Source: Sideroxyarcus sp. | GTDB taxonomy: Bacteria > Pseudomonadota > Gammaproteobacteria > Burkholderiales > Gallionellaceae | Assembly: GCA_030652215.1 (NCBI GenBank) | Contig: JAUSBC010000099.1 | Span: 1-51,368, forward strand | Length of the DNA stretch: 51,368 nucleotides | Direction: 5' to 3' | Part shown: positions 20,522 to 29,500 of the stretch, in pieces | Numbering within the stretch: the stretch's first letter is position 1 | Layout of the letters: each line of letters opens with the position of its first letter | Notes under the pieces: generated by a model | Database searches by the model: none | What the model saw: only the letters and a program-made list of their open reading frames with translations | What the model was told of the DNA's origin: nothing | Translations under genes and position numbers: made by a program

Positions 20522-21904
20522 ATGCACTCCACAAGATTCACTCGCGTAAAAAAAATCCTGAAGCATCACTACCTGACCATGGCGGCCGCATTGATCGCCA
20601 CGGGTTCGATCGGCTACATCACGATCAACGGCATCGACTTCGTTCCGGGAAACAAGATTCCCAGCGCAGTTTGCGAAACGGACCTGGGAGAAGAACTGGG
20701 CCGCCACGGACATTCGGAAGAGTTTGTGTGGAAGGGTTGCCTGATTGCGAACGACACAGCGCGCATGCTGAGCCGCTTCATTCCCAAGGGACAGCATCCC
20801 GATTGTGTCGACTGCCACGACGGCAAGCAGAACAAGACGCTGGCCAGGCTGTGGACGGAGTTTCCCAAGATTGATCGTCACGGCGAAGCCATCGACATGG
20901 CGACAGCCATCCGACGCGAGGTGATTGCTCGCTATAAGGGCATCCCGCCAAACAAAGCCGACAACACCGTAACGTCGCTGTATTTCTACATGGCGGCCAA
21001 GGCCAAACAGGACAACTTGTATTTCGAAATCGAGCCGCCGGGTGCGCAAACAACGCTGGGCGATGTCGACAAAAAACTGGCCGAGCCGCGTTGCGCTGAG
21101 AAATTCGACGAAAAAGGTTGGCCGGCCGGCTCGCCGGCAAAACATGTGGTCGAAGGTTGCAACCTGATCGTCAATACACGCGCACATATGCGCGGGCCGA
21201 TTGCCGGTTCCTGGCCCACGGGAATGAACTGCGAGTCCTGCCACCGCCATGCGGGCGATCTCGTCAATGCGTCCAGCATTGCGCACGGTGCGGTGGTGTT
21301 GCCGCACATGATGACATCGATGAATCAGCCGGTACGATTCGACCGGCGCATCCTCATGTGTTTTGCGCGCAGCATGAACTCGTTCGACTTGGGGCTGGAT
21401 GCGAAAGAAATCGTCGACCTGAATTTCTACGCGAATTGGCTCGCGCAAAAAGAACATCTGCCCATCGGCGTCGTTCCCGAGGGCCGGGGAATTCCGCTGC
21501 TATACGATACCCAGGGCAAGGGCCAGAGCTTTTTGGCGGGCGAACTCGTGTATGAAACCTACTGCAAAGCCTGTCACGGTTTTGCCGGTACGGGTGGACG
21601 CGAATGGATGAACGGCGCGATTCCGCCGCCGATTGCCGGACCAAACTCGTTCAACAAGACCGCCTCCATTTCCTCTCCCTTCCGCATGGCGGGATTTGTT
21701 CACGCCAATATGCCGCCGGGCGCAACCCGCGAACATCCGTTCCTCACCGAACAGCAGGCGCTCGACGTGGCCGCCTATCTCACGCAACTCGGCCGGGCCG
21801 AAGATTTCACCAAAAAGAATCCGGTACAGGTATTCAGCAATTGGATCTGGATACGCATTGTGAACACGATCACGGTCGGTCTACCGAAAGAAAGCAATCC
21901 ATGA
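20522..21904 (+). CDS. Tri-heme c-type cytochrome, TsdA-like, with duplicated N-terminal heme module
   Basis: A 460-residue cytochrome. One membrane segment (about 18-36) with no clear cleavage site probably anchors it, with the hemes in the periplasm. Heme motifs are CVDCH (95-99), CESCH (237-241) and CKACH (348-352). The middle module (about 190-310) resembles the catalytic domain of thiosulfate dehydrogenase TsdA: GCNLIVNTRAHM, CESCHRHAG and the Cys280 segment CFARSMN. The third module is an ordinary cytochrome c domain with a likely Met ligand in HANMPPG. The first module (about 50-165) looks like a degenerate copy of the middle one, with cysteines 22 residues apart in both (51/73 and 191/213). 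It overlaps the SulP gene by ATGA. Thiosulfate oxidation or tetrathionate reduction is possible but unproven. Confidence 0.85.
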   Translation: MHSTRFTRVKKILKHHYLTMAAALIATGSIGYITINGIDFVPGNKIPSAVCETDLGEELGRHGHSEEFVWKGCLIANDTARMLSRFIPKGQHPDCVDCHDGKQNKTLARLWTEFPKIDRHGEAIDMATAIRREVIARYKGIPPNKADNTVTSLYFYMAAKAKQDNLYFEIEPPGAQTTLGDVDKKLAEPRCAEKFDEKGWPAGSPAKHVVEGCNLIVNTRAHMRGPIAGSWPTGMNCESCHRHAGDLVNASSIAHGAVVLPHMMTSMNQPVRFDRRILMCFARSMNSFDLGLDAKEIVDLNFYANWLAQKEHLPIGVVPEGRGIPLLYDTQGKGQSFLAGELVYETYCKACHGFAGTGGREWMNGAIPPPIAGPNSFNKTASISSPFRMAGFVHANMPPGATREHPFLTEQQALDVAAYLTQLGRAEDFTKKNPVQVFSNWIWIRIVNTITVGLPKESNP

Positions 21905-23448
21905 ATCTTGCCTACATCAGAATGATCCTCGTGTCGGGCATGGTGTCGGCGCTGGCGGCATTCCCCGTGTCCATCGGACTGGCGCTGATTGCCGGTGTGC
22001 CGCCTTCGGTGATGGTTGCGGCTTCGATTTACGCCGGCGCGTTCAGCGCCATTTTCGGTAGCCGCTACGGCGTGGGCGGACCGAATGCCGCCGTTGCAGT
22101 GATGACCGGAGGTGCCCTGCTGCCGTTTGCCGCACCCGAGAGCAACCTGTATCTGGGCTATGTGGTCACGCTATGCTTTTTGGTGGGGCTGTATCAATTA
22201 ATGTTTGCGCTGATGCTGCGCAAGGTGAACCTGCTGGACTATATTTCCACGACCGTCATCGACGGTTTGATCTACGGCGTGGGCATTACGTTTGTGATGT
22301 CGTCGCTGTGGATGGCGCTGGGTCTGGCGCAGCCCGGCGGATTTCAGTGGTCGGTATTCCATTTCGTGATGAGCCTGGACCGTTTCCTCGACGGCAGCGT
22401 GCCGCGTACGGCGGCCGTCATTTCCGGAATATCGGTATTGACGGGTGTGGCCGCCATGAACTGGAAACCGACCAAACGCTACGCGGTGTTGGCGGGCATC
22501 ATAGGCGGCAGCATTGCGGCGCTGGTTGTCGGTGGCGACATGGAGCGCGTGGGCTGGGTGACGCCGCATCTGTTCACTGTCTCGATTCCGGATTTCCGCC
22601 AGGTGACATGGCCTATCCTGTTCAACATGGCCAGCGGCCCCGCGCTCGCGATTGCCATTGTCGGCACGCTGCAATCGCTGACGGCGGCCAAGACCATACG
22701 CGATCCAGATGAACCTTTCCGTCCGGTCAGAGAAGCCACCAACCAGGGCATGCAGAACCTGTTCATGGCGTTCTTCAGCGGCGCGCCGGTGGCCAACAGC
22801 TACAACAAATCCACCCTGAAGCAATCGCTGGGCGGCGGCTGGGATTCGCATGTGGTGGCGACGCTATCCACCGTGGTGCTGGCTTTTGCGTTGGCCGACA
22901 TAGCGGCCTGGTTGCCGATGAGCGTCATGGGCGGCGCGCTGATTCTGGTAGGGATGGGCATGATGTCTCCGGCTCGTTATCGCAAACATGCCAGCCACGG
23001 TCCGGTGCGGAAGTGGCTGTTTTTGGTACCGGCCGTGCTGTCCATCATCACGGATCTACAGACGGCGTTGTTCTCGGGTGTGATTCTCTCGATTGTGGTG
23101 CACATCGCCAGTTTGTCGCGCATGGAACTTGAAGTCAGCCGAGCGGGGGGCAGCATCGTGCTCAAGCTGAGCGGCGTGCTGTTCTATCTATCCAGCGCCC
23201 GGCTCGAAAGCGCGGTGCTCGCCAAACTGGAAGAAGCCGACATCGAGGGGTTCCACGACGCCTTGCGCGTGGACCTGAATCTGACCTCGGCTCACCTGAT
23301 GTCCATGGATTCGCTGGGTCTGGACTGGCTGTCGCGGATCGCGGTGCCCGTGCAAGTGCACGTCACCCAGGAGCAGCTGCACAAGGCGACCGAGATGATG
23401 AAGAAAGAAGGATTGCACAACAAGGTGACGATGGTGGCCGTGCAATAA
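21901..23448 (+). CDS. SulP-family inorganic anion transporter
   Basis: Multi-helix secondary transporter of the SulP/SLC26 family, moving sulfate, bicarbonate or other anions. The 515 residues contain the family's SVGP-like segment GVGGPNAAVAVMTGG and the conserved MASGPALAIAIVGTLQS. A short STAS domain follows from about 415 (ELEVSRAGGSIVLKLSGVLF). The start at 21901 overlaps the cytochrome stop by ATGA, so the two are translated together. The only longer in-frame form would run deep into the cytochrome gene. The coupling suggests the transported anion is a product or substrate of the cytochrome. That is inference. Confidence 0.9.
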   Translation: MNLAYIRMILVSGMVSALAAFPVSIGLALIAGVPPSVMVAASIYAGAFSAIFGSRYGVGGPNAAVAVMTGGALLPFAAPESNLYLGYVVTLCFLVGLYQLMFALMLRKVNLLDYISTTVIDGLIYGVGITFVMSSLWMALGLAQPGGFQWSVFHFVMSLDRFLDGSVPRTAAVISGISVLTGVAAMNWKPTKRYAVLAGIIGGSIAALVVGGDMERVGWVTPHLFTVSIPDFRQVTWPILFNMASGPALAIAIVGTLQSLTAAKTIRDPDEPFRPVREATNQGMQNLFMAFFSGAPVANSYNKSTLKQSLGGGWDSHVVATLSTVVLAFALADIAAWLPMSVMGGALILVGMGMMSPARYRKHASHGPVRKWLFLVPAVLSIITDLQTALFSGVILSIVVHIASLSRMELEVSRAGGSIVLKLSGVLFYLSSARLESAVLAKLEEADIEGFHDALRVDLNLTSAHLMSMDSLGLDWLSRIAVPVQVHVTQEQLHKATEMMKKEGLHNKVTMVAVQ

Positions 23449-23452
23449 AAAA

Positions 23453-23477
23453 CCGGCATCAATTGAATTGATGCCGG
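23453..23477. terminator. Perfect palindromic terminator between SulP gene and topA
   Basis: A 12-bp stem (CCGGCATCAATT / AATTGATGCCGG) surrounds a single base, so the real loop is probably three to five bases. It starts 5 bp after the SulP stop and lies 51 bp before the topA stop on the other strand, placed to end both convergent transcripts. On the minus strand it is followed by TTTTTTA, a usable U-run. On the plus strand only CTTGG follows, so termination is weaker there. Confidence 0.75.
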
Positions 23478-23527
23478 CTTGGTGTGGTTCTGCAGCGTTT
23501 CAGCTCCAAACTTGAAACGAATTGGCG

Positions 23528-26239
23528 TCAAGCCGCCTTTTTGGTGGTGGTCTTCTTGGCGGCCGGTTTCTTGACAGCAGGTTTCTTGGCCGCGGGTTTC
23601 GCCGCAACTTTCGTGGTTGCCGTCTTGGCTTTGGTTGTCGCAGCCTTGGTCGTCTTCTTGACGGCGGGCTTTTCCGCCGCAGTTTTGGTTGTGGCCTTCT
23701 TTACCGTAGCCTTTTTCACAGCCGTTTTGGGTTTGGCCGCAGCTTTGGATTTAGTGGTTTTCTTGGCTGCCGGTTTGCGCGCAGTCTTTGTCTTACCTGT
23801 GCCGCCCTTGGCAGCCTTGGCCGCGATCAATTCAAGAGCCTCTTCCAGCGTGACCGCTTCCGGCGTCACATCCTTGGGCAGGGTTGCATTCACTTTGCCG
23901 TGGCGCACGTAAGGACCGTAACGCCCGCTGCACACTTCGATCGGCGCCTTGTCGTCAGGGTGTTCGCCCACTGTGCGCAACACCGTGTTGCCGCCGGTCT
24001 TGGCTTGCGCCAACAGTTCCAGCGCGCGCTCCAGGCCGATGTCGAAAATGCTGTCGGTGCGCGGGATGGATTTGAATTTTCCGTCGTGGCCGATGTAAGG
24101 ACCGAAACGACCGATGTTGACGATTACTTTCTTGCCGGTCTCGGAGTGAGTACCGACTTCGCGCGGAAGCGAGAGCAGCTTTAGAGCGGAAGCAAGATCG
24201 GCGGATTCCAGCGGCATTTCCTTCTGCCAGGAAACGCGCTTGGGCTTGGTTTTAGCGCCCTCTTCCACTTCGCCGAGCTGCACGTAGTGGCCATAAGGTC
24301 CGCGCAACAGCAGCACGATTTGTCCTGTTTCCGGATGCACACCCAGTTCCTTGCGTGCTTCGCCCGCTTCTTCTTCGCCGGCCAGACTGCGCGTGTAGTC
24401 GCATTCCGGATAAGCGGTGCAGCCGATGAAACTGCCACGTTTGCCGAGACGCTTGGATAGCGGCTTGCCGCATTTCGGGCAAGGCTCTTCCAGGATTTCG
24501 GTGCCCGGGCGGTCGACGTCCTTCTTCTCGCCCAGCAGTTTGTTGAAGCCCTTCCAGAATTCGTCCAGCACGGGAATCCAGTCGCGCTTGCCTTCGGAAA
24601 TTTCATCGAGCTCGTCCTCGAGATTCGAGGTGAAGCCGTAGTCCACATAGCGCGTGAAGTGCTCGTTGAGGAACTTGATCACCACGCGACCGACGTCGGT
24701 GGGCATGAAGCGCTTTTTGTCGAGCGTGGCGTACTCGCGCGCCTGCAGCGTGGAAATGATGGTCGCGTACGTGGAAGGACGGCCGATGCCGTACTCTTCC
24801 AGCGACTTGACCAGACTCGCTTCTGAAAAACGCGGCGGCGGTTGCGTGAAGTGCTGTTCGCCGTAGAGTTTGTCCGCGGTCAGCACATCGCCCTCGTTTA
24901 ACGGCGGCAACTTGGCGCTGTCTTCTTCTTCCGCGTCGTCCACGTCTTCCATGTACACGCCGATGAAACCGGGGAAAACCAGCGTCTGACCGGAGGCGCG
25001 GAACAGGGTGTCGTCACTGCTCAAACGGATGTCGACGCTCACGGTGTCGAAACGGGCAGCCGCCATCTGGCACGCAAGCGTGCGTTTCCAGATCATTTCG
25101 TACAAACGCATCTGGTCGATGTTCAAATAGTCGCGCAAGCTGTCGGGCGTACGCAGGATAGAAGTCGGGCGAATCGCTTCGTGGGCCTCTTGTGCGTTCT
25201 TGGCTTTGCTCTTGAAAACGGGCTGCTTGCTCGGCAGATATTCGGCAGAAAAATTGTCGCTGATGTAAGCGCGAATTTCCGCCACCGCTTCGTTGGCCAA
25301 ATTCACCGAGTCGGTACGCATGTAGGTGATGAGACCGATTGTTCCACCGCCAATATCAACGCCTTCGTACAGTGATTGCGCGGTACGCATGGTACGGTCG
25401 GAAGTCATGCCAAGTTTGCGCACGGCTTCCTGTTGCAGCGTGGATGTAGTGAACGGAGCGGCGGCGTTGCGTTGTTTGGCTTTCTTTTCTACGCGCACCA
25501 CTTTCGGTGGCAGCTTGGCGTCGTTCAGTTTGGCGTGGATCGCATCGTATTCGGCCTGACTGGCTATGCTGAGTTGCTCCAGCTTCTTGCCTTGATACTG
25601 GAACAGCTTGGCGGTGAACGGGATGCTGTTCTTCTGGCTGTCCAGGTGCACTGACCAGTATTCCTGACTTTTGAACTTTTCGATCTCGAGTTCGCGCTCG
25701 ACGATAAGACGCAGCGCCGGACTTTGCACGCGCCCCGCCGACAAACCGGGACGGATCTTGCGCCACAACAGCGGCGACAGATTGAAACCGACCAGGTAGT
25801 CCAGCGCGCGTCGCGCCTGCTGTGCGTTCACCAGCGGGATCGAAATCTCGCGCGGATGGGCGACGGCGGCCTGCACCGCAGACTCGGTAATTTCGTAGAA
25901 CACCACGCGCTGCATGGACTTGCCCTTGAGTGCGCGCTTACCTTTGAGCAGTTCCGAGATGTGCCATGCGATTGCTTCCCCTTCCCTGTCCGGGTCGGGT
26001 GCGAGATAGATGTGGTCGGCTTCCGCTGCGGCTTTGGCAATCGCGTCCACATGTTTGCTGTTGCGCGCGATGGTCTCGTACTGCATGGCAAAGTTGTTGT
26101 CGGGATCGACGGCGCCGGTCTTGGGAATCAGGTCGCGCACGTGACCGTAGGATGCGAGGACTTCGAAGTCCTTGCCCAGATATTTTTTCAGAGTCTTGGC
26201 CTTGGCCGGAGACTCGACGATAAGTAAGTTGGTTGCCAT
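23528..26239 (-). CDS. topA: DNA topoisomerase I with lysine/alanine-rich tail
   Basis: Type IA topoisomerase, relaxes negative supercoils. The 903 residues begin MATNLLIVESPAKAKTLKKY. The TOPRIM motif DPDREGE is at 82-88, and the catalytic Tyr306 is in ITYMRTDSVN. One four-cysteine zinc finger lies near 590-620 (CPKCGKPL ... GCTAYPEC), followed by TopA C-terminal repeat modules. The last 92 residues or so are an extended K/A/T-rich tail with many KKA, KKP and KTT units, resembling histone H1 tails and common in Betaproteobacteria. It precedes nothing on the right of its stop but a shared terminator; smg is 8 bp upstream. Confidence 0.97.
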   Translation of the reverse strand: MATNLLIVESPAKAKTLKKYLGKDFEVLASYGHVRDLIPKTGAVDPDNNFAMQYETIARNSKHVDAIAKAAAEADHIYLAPDPDREGEAIAWHISELLKGKRALKGKSMQRVVFYEITESAVQAAVAHPREISIPLVNAQQARRALDYLVGFNLSPLLWRKIRPGLSAGRVQSPALRLIVERELEIEKFKSQEYWSVHLDSQKNSIPFTAKLFQYQGKKLEQLSIASQAEYDAIHAKLNDAKLPPKVVRVEKKAKQRNAAAPFTTSTLQQEAVRKLGMTSDRTMRTAQSLYEGVDIGGGTIGLITYMRTDSVNLANEAVAEIRAYISDNFSAEYLPSKQPVFKSKAKNAQEAHEAIRPTSILRTPDSLRDYLNIDQMRLYEMIWKRTLACQMAAARFDTVSVDIRLSSDDTLFRASGQTLVFPGFIGVYMEDVDDAEEEDSAKLPPLNEGDVLTADKLYGEQHFTQPPPRFSEASLVKSLEEYGIGRPSTYATIISTLQAREYATLDKKRFMPTDVGRVVIKFLNEHFTRYVDYGFTSNLEDELDEISEGKRDWIPVLDEFWKGFNKLLGEKKDVDRPGTEILEEPCPKCGKPLSKRLGKRGSFIGCTAYPECDYTRSLAGEEEAGEARKELGVHPETGQIVLLLRGPYGHYVQLGEVEEGAKTKPKRVSWQKEMPLESADLASALKLLSLPREVGTHSETGKKVIVNIGRFGPYIGHDGKFKSIPRTDSIFDIGLERALELLAQAKTGGNTVLRTVGEHPDDKAPIEVCSGRYGPYVRHGKVNATLPKDVTPEAVTLEEALELIAAKAAKGGTGKTKTARKPAAKKTTKSKAAAKPKTAVKKATVKKATTKTAAEKPAVKKTTKAATTKAKTATTKVAAKPAAKKPAVKKPAAKKTTTKKAA

Positions 26240-26247
26240 GGTTAAGC

Positions 26248-26703
26248 TTAGTGTGCCTGTGTGGCGTCCGCGGGAGTGAGCAAATCTTCGATGATCATCG
26301 GGTCCAGGTCTTCATGCCGGCTCCACAGCACCATCAGCACGATGAGTTTGACCTTGTCCAATGACAGATTCTTGCGACCCAGCGCCAAAACGCGGTCGAT
26401 GATCATTTCGCGCTCGATGGGCGTGATGACCTTGTTGTGTTCCCAGAAAGCGAGGAAACGCAGGCCGTCGGGGCTGATGCGTTGCTCCTCGAAATCGGTG
26501 TAGATGCGGATTCCGCTGTGGTTGATGCTTTCGGGGTACTCGGCTTCGGTGAGCTGCTTCAAGCCGGACAGCCAGGTCAGCGCCTGGGAGATGTCTTCTT
26601 CCTCAAAGCCCGCTGCGCTCAGCTTGACCGAGAGTTTGTCATTGTCGGGATAGCTACCGATATCGAAGTAGCTTTCGAACAGGAAAAGCAAAATGTCGAA
26701 CAT
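26248..26703 (-). CDS. smg: DUF494 (Smg) family protein
   Basis: Short acidic protein of the Smg family, unknown in function but usually next to dprA and topA. The 151 residues start MFDILLFLFESYFDIGSYPD, the family signature, and include LSAAGFEEEDISQALTWLSG. I use the ATG at 26703; an earlier in-frame start at 26775 adds an unconserved leader that overlaps dprA. It ends 8 bp before topA. The dprA-smg-topA order is conserved in Proteobacteria. Confidence 0.93.
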   Translation of the reverse strand: MFDILLFLFESYFDIGSYPDNDKLSVKLSAAGFEEEDISQALTWLSGLKQLTEAEYPESINHSGIRIYTDFEEQRISPDGLRFLAFWEHNKVITPIEREMIIDRVLALGRKNLSLDKVKLIVLMVLWSRHEDLDPMIIEDLLTPADATQAH

Positions 26704-26716
26704 GTATAAGTGTGAT

Positions 26717-27784
26717 TTAAGTGATGCGTTGATATAACCCCCCGGGCAGGGAAGCAATGCGCCCGTCGAGTTCAAGTTGCAACAGGATGGCGGATAGCTC
26801 GGCTATCGTCAAGCCGCTGCGTTGCGCCAGACCCTCCAAATCGAGCGGATCGAAGCCTAAATGCGCAAAAAGCGGGTGTTCCTGGTCAATAACCGCTGCA
26901 GCGGGCGAGAAACTGCAACCCAGCTCGTCCAGAATGTCGCGGGCGCACTCGACCAGCTTCGCTCCCTGCTGGATAAGCGCGTGGCAGCCCTTGGACTGCG
27001 GCGAGTGGATGGAGCCGGGAATCGCGAAAACCTCGCGCCCCTGCTCCAGCGCCATGCGGGCAGTGATCAGCGAGCCGCTTTTGAGCGAGGCTTCCACCAC
27101 CAGGCAACCCAGGCTCATGCCGCTAATGATGCGATTGCGGCGCGGAAAGTTGGACGCGAGCGGCGGGGTGCCCAGCGGGAATTCGGAAACAATGGTCCCG
27201 CCCTGCGCCAGACGATGCGCGAGTTCGCGGTTGGCGGCCGGGTAGACTTTGTCCAGGCCGGTGCCGACCACGGCAACACTGGAACCTTTTCCCTCCAATC
27301 CGCCGAGATGAGCCGCTGCGTCAATGCCGTGTGCCATGCCGCTGACGATGCAAAGCCCGGCCTCGGAAATCGACCTTGCGAACGCCTCGGCATTGCGCTT
27401 GCCCTGCGCAGTCGCATTGCGGCTACCGACCACGGCGAGAGCGCGCGCATTTAACAAGTCGGTGCGGCCTTTCACGTACAACAGCAACGGCGGGTCTATG
27501 GTGTTGAACAGTGCTTGTGGGAATTCAGCGTCGGCAATGGTGATAACCCGGTTGAGCGGATCGTTCAGCCAGGCAGCTAGGGTATCCAGAACCGCCGCAT
27601 CAACGCCATCGGCAATGGCACGCGCCACAGCGGGTTTTACATGGGCGGAGAGGGAAGAAACGGAGGCGCCGAGGACTGAATCTGGCGAACCGAAGGCCTG
27701 CAGAAGACGCCGCAAACCTTCGTTGCCCAAGCCCGGGATCTGGCTCAGGGCGATCCACGACGCGAGTGAGGCGTCGAGCGGCAT
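26717..27784 (-). CDS. dprA: DNA processing protein DprA (Smf)
   Basis: Loads RecA onto incoming single-stranded DNA during natural transformation. The 355 residues contain an N-terminal helical domain, the Rossmann-like DprA core with VVGSRNATAQGKRNAEAFA, SGMAHGIDAAAH and VVGTGLDKVYPAANRELAHR, and a C-terminal winged-helix-like domain (about 285-355). Its start lies 3 bp after the LysM gene stop. With the type IV pilus genes at the right of the window it suggests competence, but dprA is nearly universal. Confidence 0.96.
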   Translation of the reverse strand: MPLDASLASWIALSQIPGLGNEGLRRLLQAFGSPDSVLGASVSSLSAHVKPAVARAIADGVDAAVLDTLAAWLNDPLNRVITIADAEFPQALFNTIDPPLLLYVKGRTDLLNARALAVVGSRNATAQGKRNAEAFARSISEAGLCIVSGMAHGIDAAAHLGGLEGKGSSVAVVGTGLDKVYPAANRELAHRLAQGGTIVSEFPLGTPPLASNFPRRNRIISGMSLGCLVVEASLKSGSLITARMALEQGREVFAIPGSIHSPQSKGCHALIQQGAKLVECARDILDELGCSFSPAAAVIDQEHPLFAHLGFDPLDLEGLAQRSGLTIAELSAILLQLELDGRIASLPGGLYQRIT

Positions 27785-27787
27785 TGC

Positions 27788-28897
27788 TTACTCGGGATTG
27801 CTTGCTCTATCCAGAACTTCGACCGGCAAGCGGGTTTGCATCACCAGAGCATAAGAGACCTTGTCAAAGACGCGGAACACGAATATCAGTCCGTAACGCA
27901 CGTCGGGCAGCACGATATCGGGTTTGAACAGGTTGTGGCTGCGCAATACTTCGCCCGCCTGGTACAGCGCCAGCACATGCCCGTTTTCCAAGCCGTCGCG
28001 TGCGCCCTTGTTCAGCGTAATCACGGCGTTCTGTCCTGCCTGTACTACGCCGCCGTAAATGGAAATGACCTTGGCGGAAATATCTTTCTGGGGCGCGCGC
28101 GGCAGGTAATTGCTGGAGAATCCGGTAGCGGCCTGGGCAAAACGGTCGCCCTTGGCGATTTCCTGCACAGAATGCGTGATTCTGAGCGTAGTCGGATCAC
28201 CGTGCTGTTCCACGGCGGCATCGCCCAGATAAAACACTTCATAACCCAGGTTTTCGCCAGTATCGGGATCTTCGAAAACGTGATCCTCGCGGTAAACCTG
28301 CCAGCGCTCGCCCTTGTCGGCGGGCATGTTTTGCGCATAGGCCACGTCGTTCGTGCCCAGCAGTTGCCGTTGCTCGTAAGTGCCGACCAGTACCGGCGCA
28401 TTTTCGAGTTCGTCTTCTTCAATGACCAGCGGGCGTGTCAGGAAAGGACCGATGTCCTTCAGGGAAATCAGCGGGATGGCTTCGGTCGTGCCTCTCACCA
28501 CGCGCGCTCTGGGGGAATATTTGACCGCACCGGCCATATTCGGGCTTTCGCTCACGGCGGGAATTTCAGTCCCTGCTGCCGTGTCGGTTCCTGCTGCCGC
28601 ATCCGTTGCGGGAATGTCCGCAGCGCCGGAACCCTCGACCTTCAAAGTGCCCGTAGTCGGGTCCAGATAAACCAGATCGCCGGGGTAAATCCAGTGCGGG
28701 TCCTCAATGGTGTTCTTGTTGTAACCCCAGATTTCCGGCCATTTCCAGGGGTCCTTGAAGAACTTTGCGGAGATGTCCCATAACGTGTCTCCCTTCACTA
28801 CAATGTAGCGATCCGGAGCGTTTTCCTGAAGTTGGAGCTCGTCCGCGAAAACGGCGATGGGCAACAGGAGACAAATCAGCGATATAATCTTGCGCAT
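27788..28897 (-). CDS. LysM-domain exported protein
   Basis: Exported protein with signal peptide MRKIISLICLLLPIAVFA. A LysM peptidoglycan-binding domain sits at about 30-82 (YIVVKGDTLWDISAKFFKDP, WIYPGDLVYLD). An Ala/Thr/Gly-rich linker follows (about 92-125), then a roughly 240-residue uncharacterised domain. The 369-residue form from the ATG at 28897 starts exactly at the signal peptide; a longer in-frame start at 28942 would spoil it. This LysM protein just before dprA, divergent from def, is a conserved betaproteobacterial arrangement. It likely binds cell wall in the periplasm. Confidence 0.9.
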   Translation of the reverse strand: MRKIISLICLLLPIAVFADELQLQENAPDRYIVVKGDTLWDISAKFFKDPWKWPEIWGYNKNTIEDPHWIYPGDLVYLDPTTGTLKVEGSGAADIPATDAAAGTDTAAGTEIPAVSESPNMAGAVKYSPRARVVRGTTEAIPLISLKDIGPFLTRPLVIEEDELENAPVLVGTYEQRQLLGTNDVAYAQNMPADKGERWQVYREDHVFEDPDTGENLGYEVFYLGDAAVEQHGDPTTLRITHSVQEIAKGDRFAQAATGFSSNYLPRAPQKDISAKVISIYGGVVQAGQNAVITLNKGARDGLENGHVLALYQAGEVLRSHNLFKPDIVLPDVRYGLIFVFRVFDKVSYALVMQTRLPVEVLDRASNPE

Positions 28898-28987
28898 GGA
28901 AAACCCCTGCAAAGTAAGTAAAATGCGGTGTGATGTTTGCACGGCGGTTTAAATTCTGCATCTAGTCTCTTCAGTTGGCAAGCATTT

Positions 28988-29491
28988 ATGGCAATTCTCC
29001 CTATCCTGCAGTACCCCGATGAGCGCCTGCACAAGGTCGCCAAAAAGGTGGACAAGATCGACGACGCTATCCGCAAACTGGTGCGGGACATGGCGGAGAC
29101 CATGTATTCCGCTCCCGGCGTCGGCCTTGCCGCGACGCAAGTGGACAAACACATCCGGCTGGTCGTGCTGGACGTGTCTGACATGCACGACGACCTGAAA
29201 GTGTTCATCAACCCCGAACTCGTGTCGAGCCAGGGCGAAAAAGTGAACGAGGAAGGTTGTTTGTCGGTTCCGGGCATTTACGAAAACGTCAGCCGGGCCG
29301 AACGCGTCAGCGTGCGCGCGCTGGACGAACACGGCAAGCCGTTCACGGTGGAGGCCGAGGGCTTGCTGGCGGTATGCATTCAGCACGAGATCGATCACCT
29401 GAATGGTCGCGTGTTCGTTGAACATCTTTCACATCTCAAGCAAACCCGCATCCGCGCCAAGCTGAAAAAGCACAAGCGCGAAATTCTCTAA
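28988..29491 (+). CDS. def: Peptide deformylase
   Basis: Removes the formyl group from new proteins; iron or zinc enzyme. The 167 residues show all three motifs: GVGLAATQ (44-51), EGCLSVP (89-95, metal ligand Cys91) and QHEIDHLNG (132-140, ligands His133 and His137, catalytic Glu134). The ATG at 28988 gives [14 protein letters not shown]; a longer in-frame start at 28937 adds residues in the promoter region. It is 9 bp before fmt and heads the def-fmt-rsmB unit. Confidence 0.97.
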   Translation: MAILPILQYPDERLHKVAKKVDKIDDAIRKLVRDMAETMYSAPGVGLAATQVDKHIRLVVLDVSDMHDDLKVFINPELVSSQGEKVNEEGCLSVPGIYENVSRAERVSVRALDEHGKPFTVEAEGLLAVCIQHEIDHLNGRVFVEHLSHLKQTRIRAKLKKHKREIL

Positions 29492-29500
29492 GCCGAATCC

